From contig NZ_AP024601.1 in NCBI RefSeq assembly GCF_018326425.1, positions 918,001 to 982,000 of the forward strand: a stretch of DNA of 64,000 nucleotides, read 5' to 3'. This DNA comes from Polycladomyces abyssicola (lineage in GTDB: Bacteria > Bacillota > Bacilli > Thermoactinomycetales > JIR-001). The notes below the pieces were generated by a model. It was not told the DNA's origin, did not search any database, and saw only the letters and a program-made list of their open reading frames with translations. Of this stretch, positions 8,255-15,693 are shown one piece after another. The position numbers were made by a program, and so were the translations under genes. The stretch's first letter is position 1; each line of letters opens with the position of its first letter.

Positions 8255-9235
8255 ATGAGGAGGATGGATGTTACTTTGTTTACCCTGAAAAAGAGCGGTG
8301 TCCAACCCTCTTCCGTGTTACTGGAAAAGTATACGAAAAATGAACAAAAACCATACAACCCCACCAAATTAAATTTTACCGGGGTTGGGGAAAAGGATGT
8401 GTACAATATTACGGCACCTTTTGAAGATAGCGGTGAAACCGTGATCGCCGGCCGCGTGGAACCCCGTGACAGTGAGCATTCGGAAGTGATTTTCTTCGTT
8501 CGACGCGGGGAGCAATGGATTCCCAAAGAAGGGGCCCCGGTCTTTGCGTTGCAGGACCCCTTCTTTACCCGCATCGGAGGAGAGCTGGTTTTCGGCGGTG
8601 TGGAGGTTTTTCCGCATCCCGCCGATGAACGGGCAATGAGTTGGCGCACGGTATTTTACAAGGGAGCCAACATTCATCGTTTGGAAAAGATTTTTACCGG
8701 CCCGGATGGCATGAAAGACCTTCGTCTGATCGAATTGCCGGATGGCTCCATCGGGGTGTTGACACGCCCCCAAGGGGATAAAGGGGGAAGAGGCAAGATT
8801 GGATTTGTGAGAATTCCATCATTGGATCATTTGACTCTGGAAGTGATCCACGAGGCCCCCATTTTAGACCAATTCATGGAGGAAGAATGGGGTGGAGCCA
8901 ATGAAGCCCACCTTCTGTCCAACGGGTTGATTGGGGTGTTGGGGCATATCGCCCGTATGGATGAAGAAGGAAATCGCCATTATTATCCAATGGTATTTGC
9001 CCTTGATCCAACGACCGGTGAACATTCGGATATCCAGCTCATTGCAGCGCGTTCCGACTTTTTGAAAGGCCCCGCCAAACGCCCGGATTTGGCCGATGTT
9101 GTATTTAGCGGCGGGTTGGTTCGCAAGAAGGATGGAACAGCAGACCTGTATGCTGGTGTGGGTGATGCTGAAGCACAACGTATCTCTATGCGAGATCCAT
9201 TCCTCGCATTTGAAAAAATAAGGTGGGGGAAATAA
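8255..9235 (+). CDS. DUF1861 family protein (GH130-associated beta-propeller-like)
   Basis: A 326-residue cytoplasmic protein with no signal peptide. It shows repeated beta-strand blocks with propeller-like patterning (FEDSGETVIAGRVEPRDSE; ADVVFSGGLVRKKDG; DLYAGVGDAEAQRI) characteristic of DUF1861, a family that often lies beside GH130 enzymes. The biochemical role is not established. Its stop codon abuts the ATG of the GH130 gene, so the two are translated together. The start is uncertain: AGGAGG lies at 8258-8263, inside the frame, so ATG 8255, ATG 8264 or TTG 8276 are all possible. Base composition is poorer in G+C than the flanking core genes. Confidence 0.7.
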   Translation: MRRMDVTLFTLKKSGVQPSSVLLEKYTKNEQKPYNPTKLNFTGVGEKDVYNITAPFEDSGETVIAGRVEPRDSEHSEVIFFVRRGEQWIPKEGAPVFALQDPFFTRIGGELVFGGVEVFPHPADERAMSWRTVFYKGANIHRLEKIFTGPDGMKDLRLIELPDGSIGVLTRPQGDKGGRGKIGFVRIPSLDHLTLEVIHEAPILDQFMEEEWGGANEAHLLSNGLIGVLGHIARMDEEGNRHYYPMVFALDPTTGEHSDIQLIAARSDFLKGPAKRPDLADVVFSGGLVRKKDGTADLYAGVGDAEAQRISMRDPFLAFEKIRWGK

Positions 9236-10300
9236 ATGGTAAGAGTGTACCGGTATGAACAAAATCCGTTGATTACCCCGTCAGATATCAAGCCATATCA
9301 TGAAGGATTTGAAGTGATCGGCGCTTTTAATGCCGGGATTGCCAAATACAAGGATGAAATATTGATGTTGCTTCGCATTGCTGAGCGCCCGATCAGTGAT
9401 GATCCCAAGATCGTGAAAGCGCCCATTTATCATACGGACACGGATGAACTGGAAATCATCGAATTTCATCGGGATGATGAGCGTTATGATTTTTCGGACC
9501 CGCGAATGATTCGAAAGGCATCCCATTCACAAGAAATTGAATACCTGACTTCCCTGTCCTATATTCGCATCGCACGCAGTAAAGACGGACGCAATTTTAC
9601 CATAGACGAAAAGCCGTTTCTTTATCCATCCAACAAACTGGAATCATTCGGCATCGAAGATCCGCGCGTGACACAAATTGGAGATACCTTTTATATCTGT
9701 TTCACGGCTCTGTCTCCGCTCGGCATTGGCGGGGCGATGGTATCAACCAAGGACTTTGTCACCGTTAAACATCATGGAATGATTTTTCCTCCGGAAAACA
9801 AGGATATCGTGATCTTTCCGGAAAAAGTGAACGGAAAATATTATGCGTTGCATCGCCCCAGCCTCAAAAGTATTGGAAAACCGGAGATCTGGATCGCGGA
9901 ATCCGACAATTTGCTTTATTGGGGAAACCATCAACACCTGATCAGCCTCAGGGACGGGATGTGGGACAGCGGCCGCATTGGCGGCGGTGCTGTCCCTATC
10001 AAAACAGATAGGGGTTGGTTGGTGCTCTATCATGGCGCGACGCCAGAGAACCGTTATTGCATGGGCGGGTTGCTCCTTGACCTGAACAATCCTGCAGTTG
10101 TGGTTGCTCGTTCCGACCAACCGATTCTGGAACCGGAAGCGGATTATGAAAAAGAAGGGTTCTTTGGCGATGTTGTATTCTCGTGTGGGGCAATCGTGGA
10201 AGGCGATGTGGTGAAAATGTATTATGGTGTCGCGGATACCTCAATGGCCTGTGCGGAATTGAGCTTGGAAGAAATTCTGGACTTCTTGACTTATTATTGA
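9236..10300 (+). CDS. GH130 family glycoside phosphorylase (manno-oligosaccharide type)
   Basis: A 354-residue five-bladed beta-propeller of family GH130, whose members phosphorolyse beta-mannosides such as beta-1,4-mannobiose or mannosyl-glucose. The family's general-acid aspartate is in the GIEDPR motif near residue 142. Phosphate-binding basic residues are expected around YALHRPS and LYHGAT. It has no signal peptide, so substrate must be imported, but no sugar transporter is in the window. ATG follows GGTGGGGG by about 7 nt and touches the DUF1861 stop. G+C is about 42 % where sampled, which suggests a transferred cassette. The exact sugar specificity cannot be decided from sequence. Confidence 0.85.
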   Translation: MVRVYRYEQNPLITPSDIKPYHEGFEVIGAFNAGIAKYKDEILMLLRIAERPISDDPKIVKAPIYHTDTDELEIIEFHRDDERYDFSDPRMIRKASHSQEIEYLTSLSYIRIARSKDGRNFTIDEKPFLYPSNKLESFGIEDPRVTQIGDTFYICFTALSPLGIGGAMVSTKDFVTVKHHGMIFPPENKDIVIFPEKVNGKYYALHRPSLKSIGKPEIWIAESDNLLYWGNHQHLISLRDGMWDSGRIGGGAVPIKTDRGWLVLYHGATPENRYCMGGLLLDLNNPAVVVARSDQPILEPEADYEKEGFFGDVVFSCGAIVEGDVVKMYYGVADTSMACAELSLEEILDFLTYY

Positions 10301-10405
10301 AACGAAAAGGATTGGGTTCTACGATCCGGCGCGGATGCTGTGCCTTCATACTCGACCGCTTCTCGGAAGCAAGTATGCTGGATGGACGACGGATAGGTTG
10401 CAGGG

Positions 10406-10435
10406 GGAATAGAATCGCATCCACACGGCATAATA
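10406..10435 (+). promoter_or_regulatory. SigmaG (forespore) promoter of the sleB-like gene
   Basis: GGAATA (-35, 10406-10411) and CATAATA (-10, 10429-10435) are separated by 17 bp. This matches the SigmaG consensus with a perfect -10, 20 bp upstream of the ribosome site of a cortex hydrolase gene that belongs to this regulon in Bacillus. Confidence 0.75.
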
Positions 10436-10471
10436 ACAGGAAAATACCAACCTGAAAGAGGGTTGAACCGT

Positions 10472-11317
10472 GTGATGATGCGGAAAAGGCTTCTCTGTTG
10501 TGCCTTGATGTTGGCTTTCTCCGTCTTGGGAGAAGCGATTGTCTCCATGGTCAATAGCGATGCCTCGGGATCGTTGTTATCCGCTGTTCCCAACGGCGGA
10601 CACGCTGTTTCCGTGCAATCGACGGCGAAAGCCAGTGTGGAATCGCGGCACGTTTCCAAACGGGTTTCGATAGCGGCCCGCCCGGCGAGAGTGTACAAAC
10701 CCGGCGACCGAGGGGGATATGTGTGGGAACTGCAGAGAAGGCTACGGTTTTTGGGTTTCTACACCGGAAAGATCAACGGGATTTACACTTGGCGGACTTA
10801 CCGGGCGGTTCGATTGTTCCAATATGCGTTCGGTTTGCGGGTGACAGGCTTGACCGATGCCAGAACCCGGGCAAAATTGTGGAAAGCGACTAGAAGATGG
10901 CGCCCGGGTGGTGTGAGGAGAGTTCAGGCGAGGCGTGTATACCGGAGAACAGCCAGGCAATTGTCCTGGAATGATATCAAGCTGATGGCACATGCTGTTC
11001 ACGCCGAGGCGCGAGGGGAACCGTATATCGGAAAAGTGGCCGTTGCGGCAGTGATATTAAACCGACTCAAAAGTGAACGTTTTCCCAATACGCCCGCCAG
11101 TATCATTTTTCAACCCTTGGCGTTTGAAGCTGTGGCAAACGGACAAATTTGGTTGCAACCGGACCCTGACTCATTCAAAGCGGTACGGGACGCACTGAAT
11201 GGGTGGGACCCCTCCGATGGAGCGTTGTATTACTTCAATCCTGCCACGGCCACATCAAAATGGATCTGGAGCCGGCCTCAGATCAAACGGATCGGCCGCC
11301 ATATTTTTACCAAGTAA
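10472..11317 (+). CDS. sleB: Spore cortex-lytic enzyme SleB-like cell wall hydrolase
   Basis: A secreted protein of 281 residues. It has an N-terminal signal anchor (residues 1-20), then a peptidoglycan-binding PG_binding_1 repeat (GGYVWELQRRLRFLGFYTGKING, roughly 80-140), a basic linker, and a C-terminal Hydrolase_2/SleB catalytic domain. That domain begins at LMAHAVHAEARGEP with the catalytic Glu and ends RPQIKRIGRHIFTK. SleB cleaves spore cortex containing muramic lactam during germination. GTG at 10472 lies 9 nt after AAAGAGGG; an upstream TTG overlaps it. The SigmaG promoter agrees with forespore expression. A second, shorter SleB-domain protein occurs at 24966. No ypeB follows, unlike the B. 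subtilis sleB-ypeB operon. Confidence 0.9.
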   Translation: MMMRKRLLCCALMLAFSVLGEAIVSMVNSDASGSLLSAVPNGGHAVSVQSTAKASVESRHVSKRVSIAARPARVYKPGDRGGYVWELQRRLRFLGFYTGKINGIYTWRTYRAVRLFQYAFGLRVTGLTDARTRAKLWKATRRWRPGGVRRVQARRVYRRTARQLSWNDIKLMAHAVHAEARGEPYIGKVAVAAVILNRLKSERFPNTPASIIFQPLAFEAVANGQIWLQPDPDSFKAVRDALNGWDPSDGALYYFNPATATSKWIWSRPQIKRIGRHIFTK

Positions 11318-11361
11318 AAAACTGGGACCCACTTTCCAATGGGTCCCAGTTTTTTACTTGG
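11310..11361. terminator. Bidirectional terminator with 22-bp perfect arms
   Basis: CCAAGTAAAAAACTGGGACCC... and its exact complement form a 22-bp stem (11310-11331 with 11340-11361) with an 8-nt loop and T/A tracts on both sides. The stop codons of both convergent genes (sleB-like and cupredoxin) lie within the arms. Confidence 0.92.
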
Positions 11362-11719
11362 CCACAATCGTTCCTTTCATCTTCGCGTGACCCACACCGC
11401 AGGGAATATTGCAGAAGAATGGATAAGTTCCCGGCTTGGCACGGACCACGGCGGTTTCGCCATCCCCTTGCAGGTTGACGTCAAGCCCGGGCACTTCCAG
11501 GCTGTGCATGCCGTTTGCTACTTTCAATTTCAGTGTGACATCTTTATTGGCAGGAATCTCGATTTTGTTCGGTTTGAATTGGAAGTTGGAAGCGGAGATT
11601 TCAATCACCTGACCCGAGGTTTTCCCCGATTGTTGGGACTGATTGCCGCCGGCGCATCCGACCAGCCCCAGCATCAGGGACATGGCGATGGCCAGAGTGG
11701 TCATTCCTTTCTTCATCAT
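11354..11719 (-). CDS. Cupredoxin-domain lipoprotein with CuA-type ligands
   Basis: A 121-residue lipoprotein. It has a signal peptide with lipobox LVGC (Cys22), a short Gly/Ser/Gln linker, then a single cupredoxin domain (about residues 37-121). The metal ligands are readable: His in NGMHSLEV, then CNIPCGVGHAKM, the C-x3-CG-x2-H-x2-M pattern of CuA centres in cytochrome oxidase subunit 2. It lacks the transmembrane hairpin of a Cox2, so it is a free-standing, lipid-anchored copper protein outside the membrane, perhaps an electron carrier or copper donor. ATG at 11719 follows GAGGAGGGA. No oxidase genes are nearby. Confidence 0.82.
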   Translation of the reverse strand: MMKKGMTTLAIAMSLMLGLVGCAGGNQSQQSGKTSGQVIEISASNFQFKPNKIEIPANKDVTLKLKVANGMHSLEVPGLDVNLQGDGETAVVRAKPGTYPFFCNIPCGVGHAKMKGTIVAK

Positions 11720-11800
11720 GGACTCCCTCCTCATTCTCATGTTAACAAAAAGTTTGCGAAAGAGGGAGTTAATCCATGAACAGTCAATGAACAAAGAAAA

Positions 11801-11957
11801 ACCGCACCTGGTGTGCGGTCAGTTGTTGACGAGGTTTGCGGGCTCCGATTTCCCGTCCTTTCCGTAGCGGTCAGAGTCGCTCGACGGGAAATCGGCTCAC
11901 CCGAGATCACGATGGTAAACCACCATGTCAGCAGTCTTACCGCACCTGGTGTGCGGT
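11801..11957. repeat. Structured intergenic block bounded by two identical 19-nt hairpins
   Basis: The 19-nt palindrome ACCGCACCTGGTGTGCGGT occurs identically at 11801-11819 and 11939-11957. Between them lie a 13-bp stem (11845-11857 with 11883-11895) and a small ATGGT/ACCAT hairpin (11912-11926). Read on the minus strand the left copy is followed by TTTTTCTTT and can terminate the holin-like gene. The right copy has no such tract. The block does not resemble a known RNA family to me. Confidence 0.6.
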
Positions 11958-11970
11958 TCCTTCTTTGCAT

Positions 11971-12324
11971 TTATCTTTCCGGCTGGCTCGTGATACGTGC
12001 TTTGGTCGGTACAAACAAATCGATGATCCCGATCACGAGCGCACCCAACAAGGCTCCGAGTAACGTGACACGCATGCCGGGTACGAAGAATTGCGTCAGA
12101 TAGATCACGACCGCGCTGACAACGAACCCGACAACTCCCCTTGCATAAGGAGACATGTCCCGTCCGAACAGCGCTTCGATGATCCAGCCGATTACAGCGA
12201 TTACCACGGCAGCGAGGAACGCGCTCCAAAAACCTTGTACCTGAAAACCGGGGACCAGTGCTCCCACGATCATCAGCACGATGGCCGCCACAATGAATCG
12301 AATGAGATGACGCACGATGGTCAT
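11971..12324 (-). CDS. Phage holin superfamily IV-like 4-TM membrane protein (YvlD-like)
   Basis: A 117-residue protein with four hydrophobic segments separated by short loops (VRHLIRFIVAAIVLMIVGAL; FWSAFLAAVVIAVIGWIIEALFG; GVVGFVVSAVVIYL; LLGALLGALVIGIIDLFVPT), the pattern of the YvlD/phage_holin_4_2 family. Despite the family name there is no phage context here. In Bacillus such proteins belong to cell-envelope stress operons, but no such partners are adjacent. ATG follows AAGGAGG at good spacing. Confidence 0.8.
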   Translation of the reverse strand: MTIVRHLIRFIVAAIVLMIVGALVPGFQVQGFWSAFLAAVVIAVIGWIIEALFGRDMSPYARGVVGFVVSAVVIYLTQFFVPGMRVTLLGALLGALVIGIIDLFVPTKARITSQPER

Positions 12325-12384
12325 GATACAAATTCCCTCCTTTTGTTCTTTAGTGTGTCATTTATCCGTCGAGTTATTACATCA

Positions 12385-12393
12385 TGATATAAT
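12385..12393 (+). promoter_or_regulatory. Extended -10 promoter of mutS2
   Basis: A perfect extended -10 (TGA then TATAAT) lies 42 bp upstream of the mutS2 start. The -35 region is poor, which an extended -10 tolerates. Confidence 0.65.
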
Positions 12394-12434
12394 ATGGTGG
12401 AAAAAACTCCTCGGAGGGAGAGGAGAGGAAACAA

Positions 12435-14792
12435 GTGAACCGTTTTATGCTCAATGTGTTGGAATATCCACGAATCAGGGAACAAGTGGCGGAAGAAGCC
12501 TCTTCCTCGCTGGGAAAAGAGCGGATTGCCGCGCTGGAACCCACTGCCGACGCTGAGGAAGTATCGCGTCGTCTGGCGGCGACGGCAGAGGGGATGGATC
12601 TTCTCAGGCTCAAAGGGGATGTGTCCTTGGGAGGCGTTCGTGACATTCGTCCCTCTCTGCGCCGGGCCGAAGTGGGAGGATTACTGAATACAAATGAATT
12701 GTTGGATATTGCCGGTACGGTGAATGCCGGCCGTAAATTAAAAAATCAGGTATTGCAGGTTGATGAGGAACATCCGCTTCCCATCATTCGCGGATGGGTG
12801 GAACGCATCGAAGGATTGCGTCCGTTGGAAGAAGAAATCACTCGACGAATCGACGAACAAGGAGAAGTATCCGATCACGCGAGCCCAAATCTGCGTCAGA
12901 TTCGAAATCATATTCGTCAAGTACAACGTGAGATCAGAACGACGTTGGAGGGCATTCTGCGCAATCCGAGTTACCAAAAAATGTTACAGGAAGCATTGAT
13001 TACTCTGCGCAACGACCGATATGTCATCCCGGTCAAACAGGAATATCGTTCAGCATTCGGTGGTATCGTGCATGATCAGTCGGCCTCCGGCTCCACGTTG
13101 TTTATCGAACCGGCATCCGTGGTGACGCTGAACAACCGTTTGCGTCAATGGGAGTTGGAGGAACAGCGCGAAGTGGAACGCATCCTGCGCGAGTTGACAG
13201 CACAAGTGGCGACCCATGTCGATGCACTACGGCAAAATATTAAAGCGTTGGCCGAGTTGGATCTCATCCTGGCCAAGGCCCGGTATGCCCGCCGTATTCG
13301 AGGTGTTTGTCCACGGGTGGAGACGGAGCGCGTCATTCGGTTGAAGCGGGCCCGCCATCCGTTGATCCCGATGGAAAAAGCGGTTCCCATCGATATCACG
13401 TTGGGCGATCCACATCAGGGGATCATTATCACAGGACCCAACACGGGCGGGAAAACCGTATGCCTGAAAACGGTGGGGTTGCTGGCGTTGATGACGCAAG
13501 CGGGTCTTCCTATCCCCGCGGATGAAGGCAGCTCATTCCCCGTATTCAGCGGGATTTTTGCGGACATCGGCGATGAGCAAAGCATTGAGCAGAGCTTGAG
13601 CACGTTTTCCAGCCATATGACGCAGATCATCCGCATTTTGAAACAAGCGGACGATCACAGCTTGGTGCTGCTGGATGAATTGGGTGCGGGCACAGATCCG
13701 ACCGAAGGGGCGGCGTTGGCCATCGCCATCTTGCAAGATCTCTTGGATGAAGGTTGTCTTGTGGTGGCCACCACCCATTACAGCGAGTTGAAACAATTCG
13801 CCCATGCCCATCCGAGAGTGACCAATGCCAGTGTGGAATTTGACGTGCGGACCCTTCGTCCCACCTATCGCCTGTTGATCGGCGTACCTGGAAAGAGCAA
13901 TGCGTTTGCCATTGCCGAGCGCTTGGGACTGTCGCCATCCATCATTGAGAAAGCCAAATCGCAGTTGTCCACGGAGGAGCATCGCCTGGAGGAAATGATC
14001 GCCGCATTATCCCGCGACAGGGCCATTGCGGAAGAGGAGCGCAAACGTGCGGAAACGCTTCGTCAGGAAGCGGAATCCTTGCAACGGGAACTCAAGGAAA
14101 AACTGTCCCGTTGGGAGGAGGAAAAAGAGCGGATGCGCGAATTGGCACGACGGGAAGCGCAAACCATCGTCTCGCGTGCCCGCCGGGAAGCGGAAGACGT
14201 ATTGCGCCAGTTGCGTGAATGGGCCAAAAATCGGCCGGACGAGTTAAAGGAACATCAGTTGATCGAAGCAAGGAAACGGTTGGATGACGCGGTTCCCGAT
14301 GCCCGACCGGTTGCCGCCGTACCCGTGGCTAAGCAACGGAATGAGCGGATTGAGCCGGGAGACGAGGTGATGGTGCTCACCGTCAAACAACGCGGCCGAG
14401 TGCTGGAGGATCTCGGTGAAGGGGAATATCAGGTTCAGGTGGGCATTCTGAAAATGAAAGTACACCGCCGTCATCTGGAAAAGGTGAAGGCGAAGAAGAA
14501 CGAGTCCGAATTCGGTGTGGCCACTTCGTATCGAAGCGCTTCAAACCATGTGCGTCCGGAATTGGATTTACGTGGTAAGATGGTGGAGGAAGCTTTGGCG
14601 GAAATCGATAAATATCTGGATTCCGCCGTCGTCGCCGGATATCAGCGGGTTTCGCTCATCCATGGAAAAGGAACTGGTGCTTTGCGGACGGGTGTCCATC
14701 AATTTTTGCGCCAACATCCGCACGTCAAAGGGTTCCGATTGGGTGGACCGGGAGAAGGCGGTTCTGGCGTGACGGTGGTCGAATTGGCCTAG
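12435..14792 (+). CDS. mutS2: Endonuclease MutS2 (ribosome-collision / anti-recombination factor)
   Basis: A 785-residue protein, the normal MutS2 length. It lacks the MutS mismatch-recognition domain. It has clamp/core helices (residues 1-290), an ATPase domain with Walker A GPNTGGKT (about 334-341) and Walker B LVLLDELGAGTDP, a long Glu/Arg-rich coiled coil (about 515-610), a KOW-like strand region, and a C-terminal Smr nuclease domain with the LDLRG and HGKGTGALR motifs. MutS2 suppresses homologous recombination and in B. subtilis rescues collided ribosomes. GTG start behind GGAGAGGAGAGG. polX normally precedes it in Bacillus and is absent here. Confidence 0.96.
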   Translation: MNRFMLNVLEYPRIREQVAEEASSSLGKERIAALEPTADAEEVSRRLAATAEGMDLLRLKGDVSLGGVRDIRPSLRRAEVGGLLNTNELLDIAGTVNAGRKLKNQVLQVDEEHPLPIIRGWVERIEGLRPLEEEITRRIDEQGEVSDHASPNLRQIRNHIRQVQREIRTTLEGILRNPSYQKMLQEALITLRNDRYVIPVKQEYRSAFGGIVHDQSASGSTLFIEPASVVTLNNRLRQWELEEQREVERILRELTAQVATHVDALRQNIKALAELDLILAKARYARRIRGVCPRVETERVIRLKRARHPLIPMEKAVPIDITLGDPHQGIIITGPNTGGKTVCLKTVGLLALMTQAGLPIPADEGSSFPVFSGIFADIGDEQSIEQSLSTFSSHMTQIIRILKQADDHSLVLLDELGAGTDPTEGAALAIAILQDLLDEGCLVVATTHYSELKQFAHAHPRVTNASVEFDVRTLRPTYRLLIGVPGKSNAFAIAERLGLSPSIIEKAKSQLSTEEHRLEEMIAALSRDRAIAEEERKRAETLRQEAESLQRELKEKLSRWEEEKERMRELARREAQTIVSRARREAEDVLRQLREWAKNRPDELKEHQLIEARKRLDDAVPDARPVAAVPVAKQRNERIEPGDEVMVLTVKQRGRVLEDLGEGEYQVQVGILKMKVHRRHLEKVKAKKNESEFGVATSYRSASNHVRPELDLRGKMVEEALAEIDKYLDSAVVAGYQRVSLIHGKGTGALRTGVHQFLRQHPHVKGFRLGGPGEGGSGVTVVELA

Positions 14793-14810
14793 TAGATCGG
14801 GAGGTTGTCT

Positions 14811-14894
14811 ATGGAGCATCTGCCGAAGATTCTGGGTTCCATCGCCTTGGTGTTTTTTGTCGTCGGTTTGATCTGGTTCATGTTACACGCTTAA
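14811..14894 (+). CDS. 27-residue single-pass membrane peptide
   Basis: ATG to TAA encodes MEHLPKILGS followed by one hydrophobic helix (IALVFFVVGLIWFMLH) and ends in Ala. A good ribosome site (CGGGAGG) lies about 7 nt upstream. The gene fills the gap between mutS2 and the NfeD gene and is on their strand, which supports real translation. Small membrane peptides of this kind often associate with a larger membrane partner; the adjacent NfeD protein is the obvious candidate, but that is inference. Confidence 0.55.
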   Translation: MEHLPKILGSIALVFFVVGLIWFMLHA

Positions 14895-14910
14895 AAGGGA
14901 GTTGGAATGT

Positions 14911-15564
14911 GTGATGGGAGCCGGTTCCGCTTTGCTGGTCTTTTTCAGCGCGTTCTTATTGGCCGCTGAAATTCTCGCCAAGTCCCGCGGCTTATCCGGA
15001 GTGGCGGGATTGTTGTTGATGGGATGGTATGTGGGCGGACATTGGGGAACGACATCCGGTTGGTGGTTGGCCGCTTTGCTTGTCGGGATGGGACTGGTGA
15101 TTCTGGATGGAAAACTGTTGCAAGACGGTACCTTGGCTACCATCGGTGCTATCTTGGTTTTGGTCGGGTTGGTAATTCCGACAGAGAACTGGCTGACGGG
15201 GACACTGGTCGCATTTGCATGGATTACGGGACTCGCTTTGAGTCCGCTGTCATTGAAAGTGTTGCCCAAACGCGATTGGTTGGAAAAGATTGTATTGAAA
15301 TTTGCCATGTCCAATGATACGGGTTACAGCTCGCTTAACCGCAACTATCGGGAACTGGTCGGACTCGAGGGGACGGCATTGACCGACATGCGCCCGTCCG
15401 GAACAATCCGTATCGGGAATGGCCGCTTCAGTGCGGTCACCAACGGTCATTGGGTCCAAAAGGGAGCACGGGTGCGCGTGTTATCCGTGGATGGGGTCAA
15501 AATCTTAGTGGAAACGGTAGAGGAACCGCCGATCAACCTACCGAAGAAAAGGGATAATCCATAA
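14911..15564 (+). CDS. NfeD family membrane protein
   Basis: About 217 residues. Four to five transmembrane helices fill residues 1-120 and are followed by a cytosolic OB-fold NfeD domain. That domain has the family pattern LVGLEGTALTDMRPSGTIRIGNGRFSA and ends VRVLSVDGVKILVE. NfeD proteins partner SPFH/flotillin proteins or membrane ClpP-class proteases; neither is in the window. GTG at 14911 is 9 nt after AAAAGGGAG; ATG at 14914 is a close alternative and the upstream TTG abuts the ribosome site. Confidence 0.82.
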   Translation: MMGAGSALLVFFSAFLLAAEILAKSRGLSGVAGLLLMGWYVGGHWGTTSGWWLAALLVGMGLVILDGKLLQDGTLATIGAILVLVGLVIPTENWLTGTLVAFAWITGLALSPLSLKVLPKRDWLEKIVLKFAMSNDTGYSSLNRNYRELVGLEGTALTDMRPSGTIRIGNGRFSAVTNGHWVQKGARVRVLSVDGVKILVETVEEPPINLPKKRDNP

Positions 15565-15650
15565 CAACGACTCCATATCTGGTTGACTCGGAACACTCGT
15601 ATGGGAAAGTCAGATCTTCTCCTATAAAAAATGGTTCACCAGGCAGGCTT

Positions 15651-15685
15651 AAGGCAGGAGCAATTCAGCTCCTGCCTTGTATTTT
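15651..15685. terminator. Hairpin between the convergent NfeD and protease genes
   Basis: An 11-bp perfect stem AAGGCAGGAGC/GCTCCTGCCTT with a 6-nt loop is followed on the plus strand by GTATTTT. It probably serves as a terminator for the convergent genes, weaker on the minus strand. Confidence 0.7.
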
Positions 15686-15693
15686 CACTGAAT

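Noticed and set aside
11971-12324. Prophage remnant suggested by the holin-like gene
   Set aside because: No other phage gene, attachment site or lysin is nearby; the family is widespread as chromosomal YvlD-type membrane proteins.
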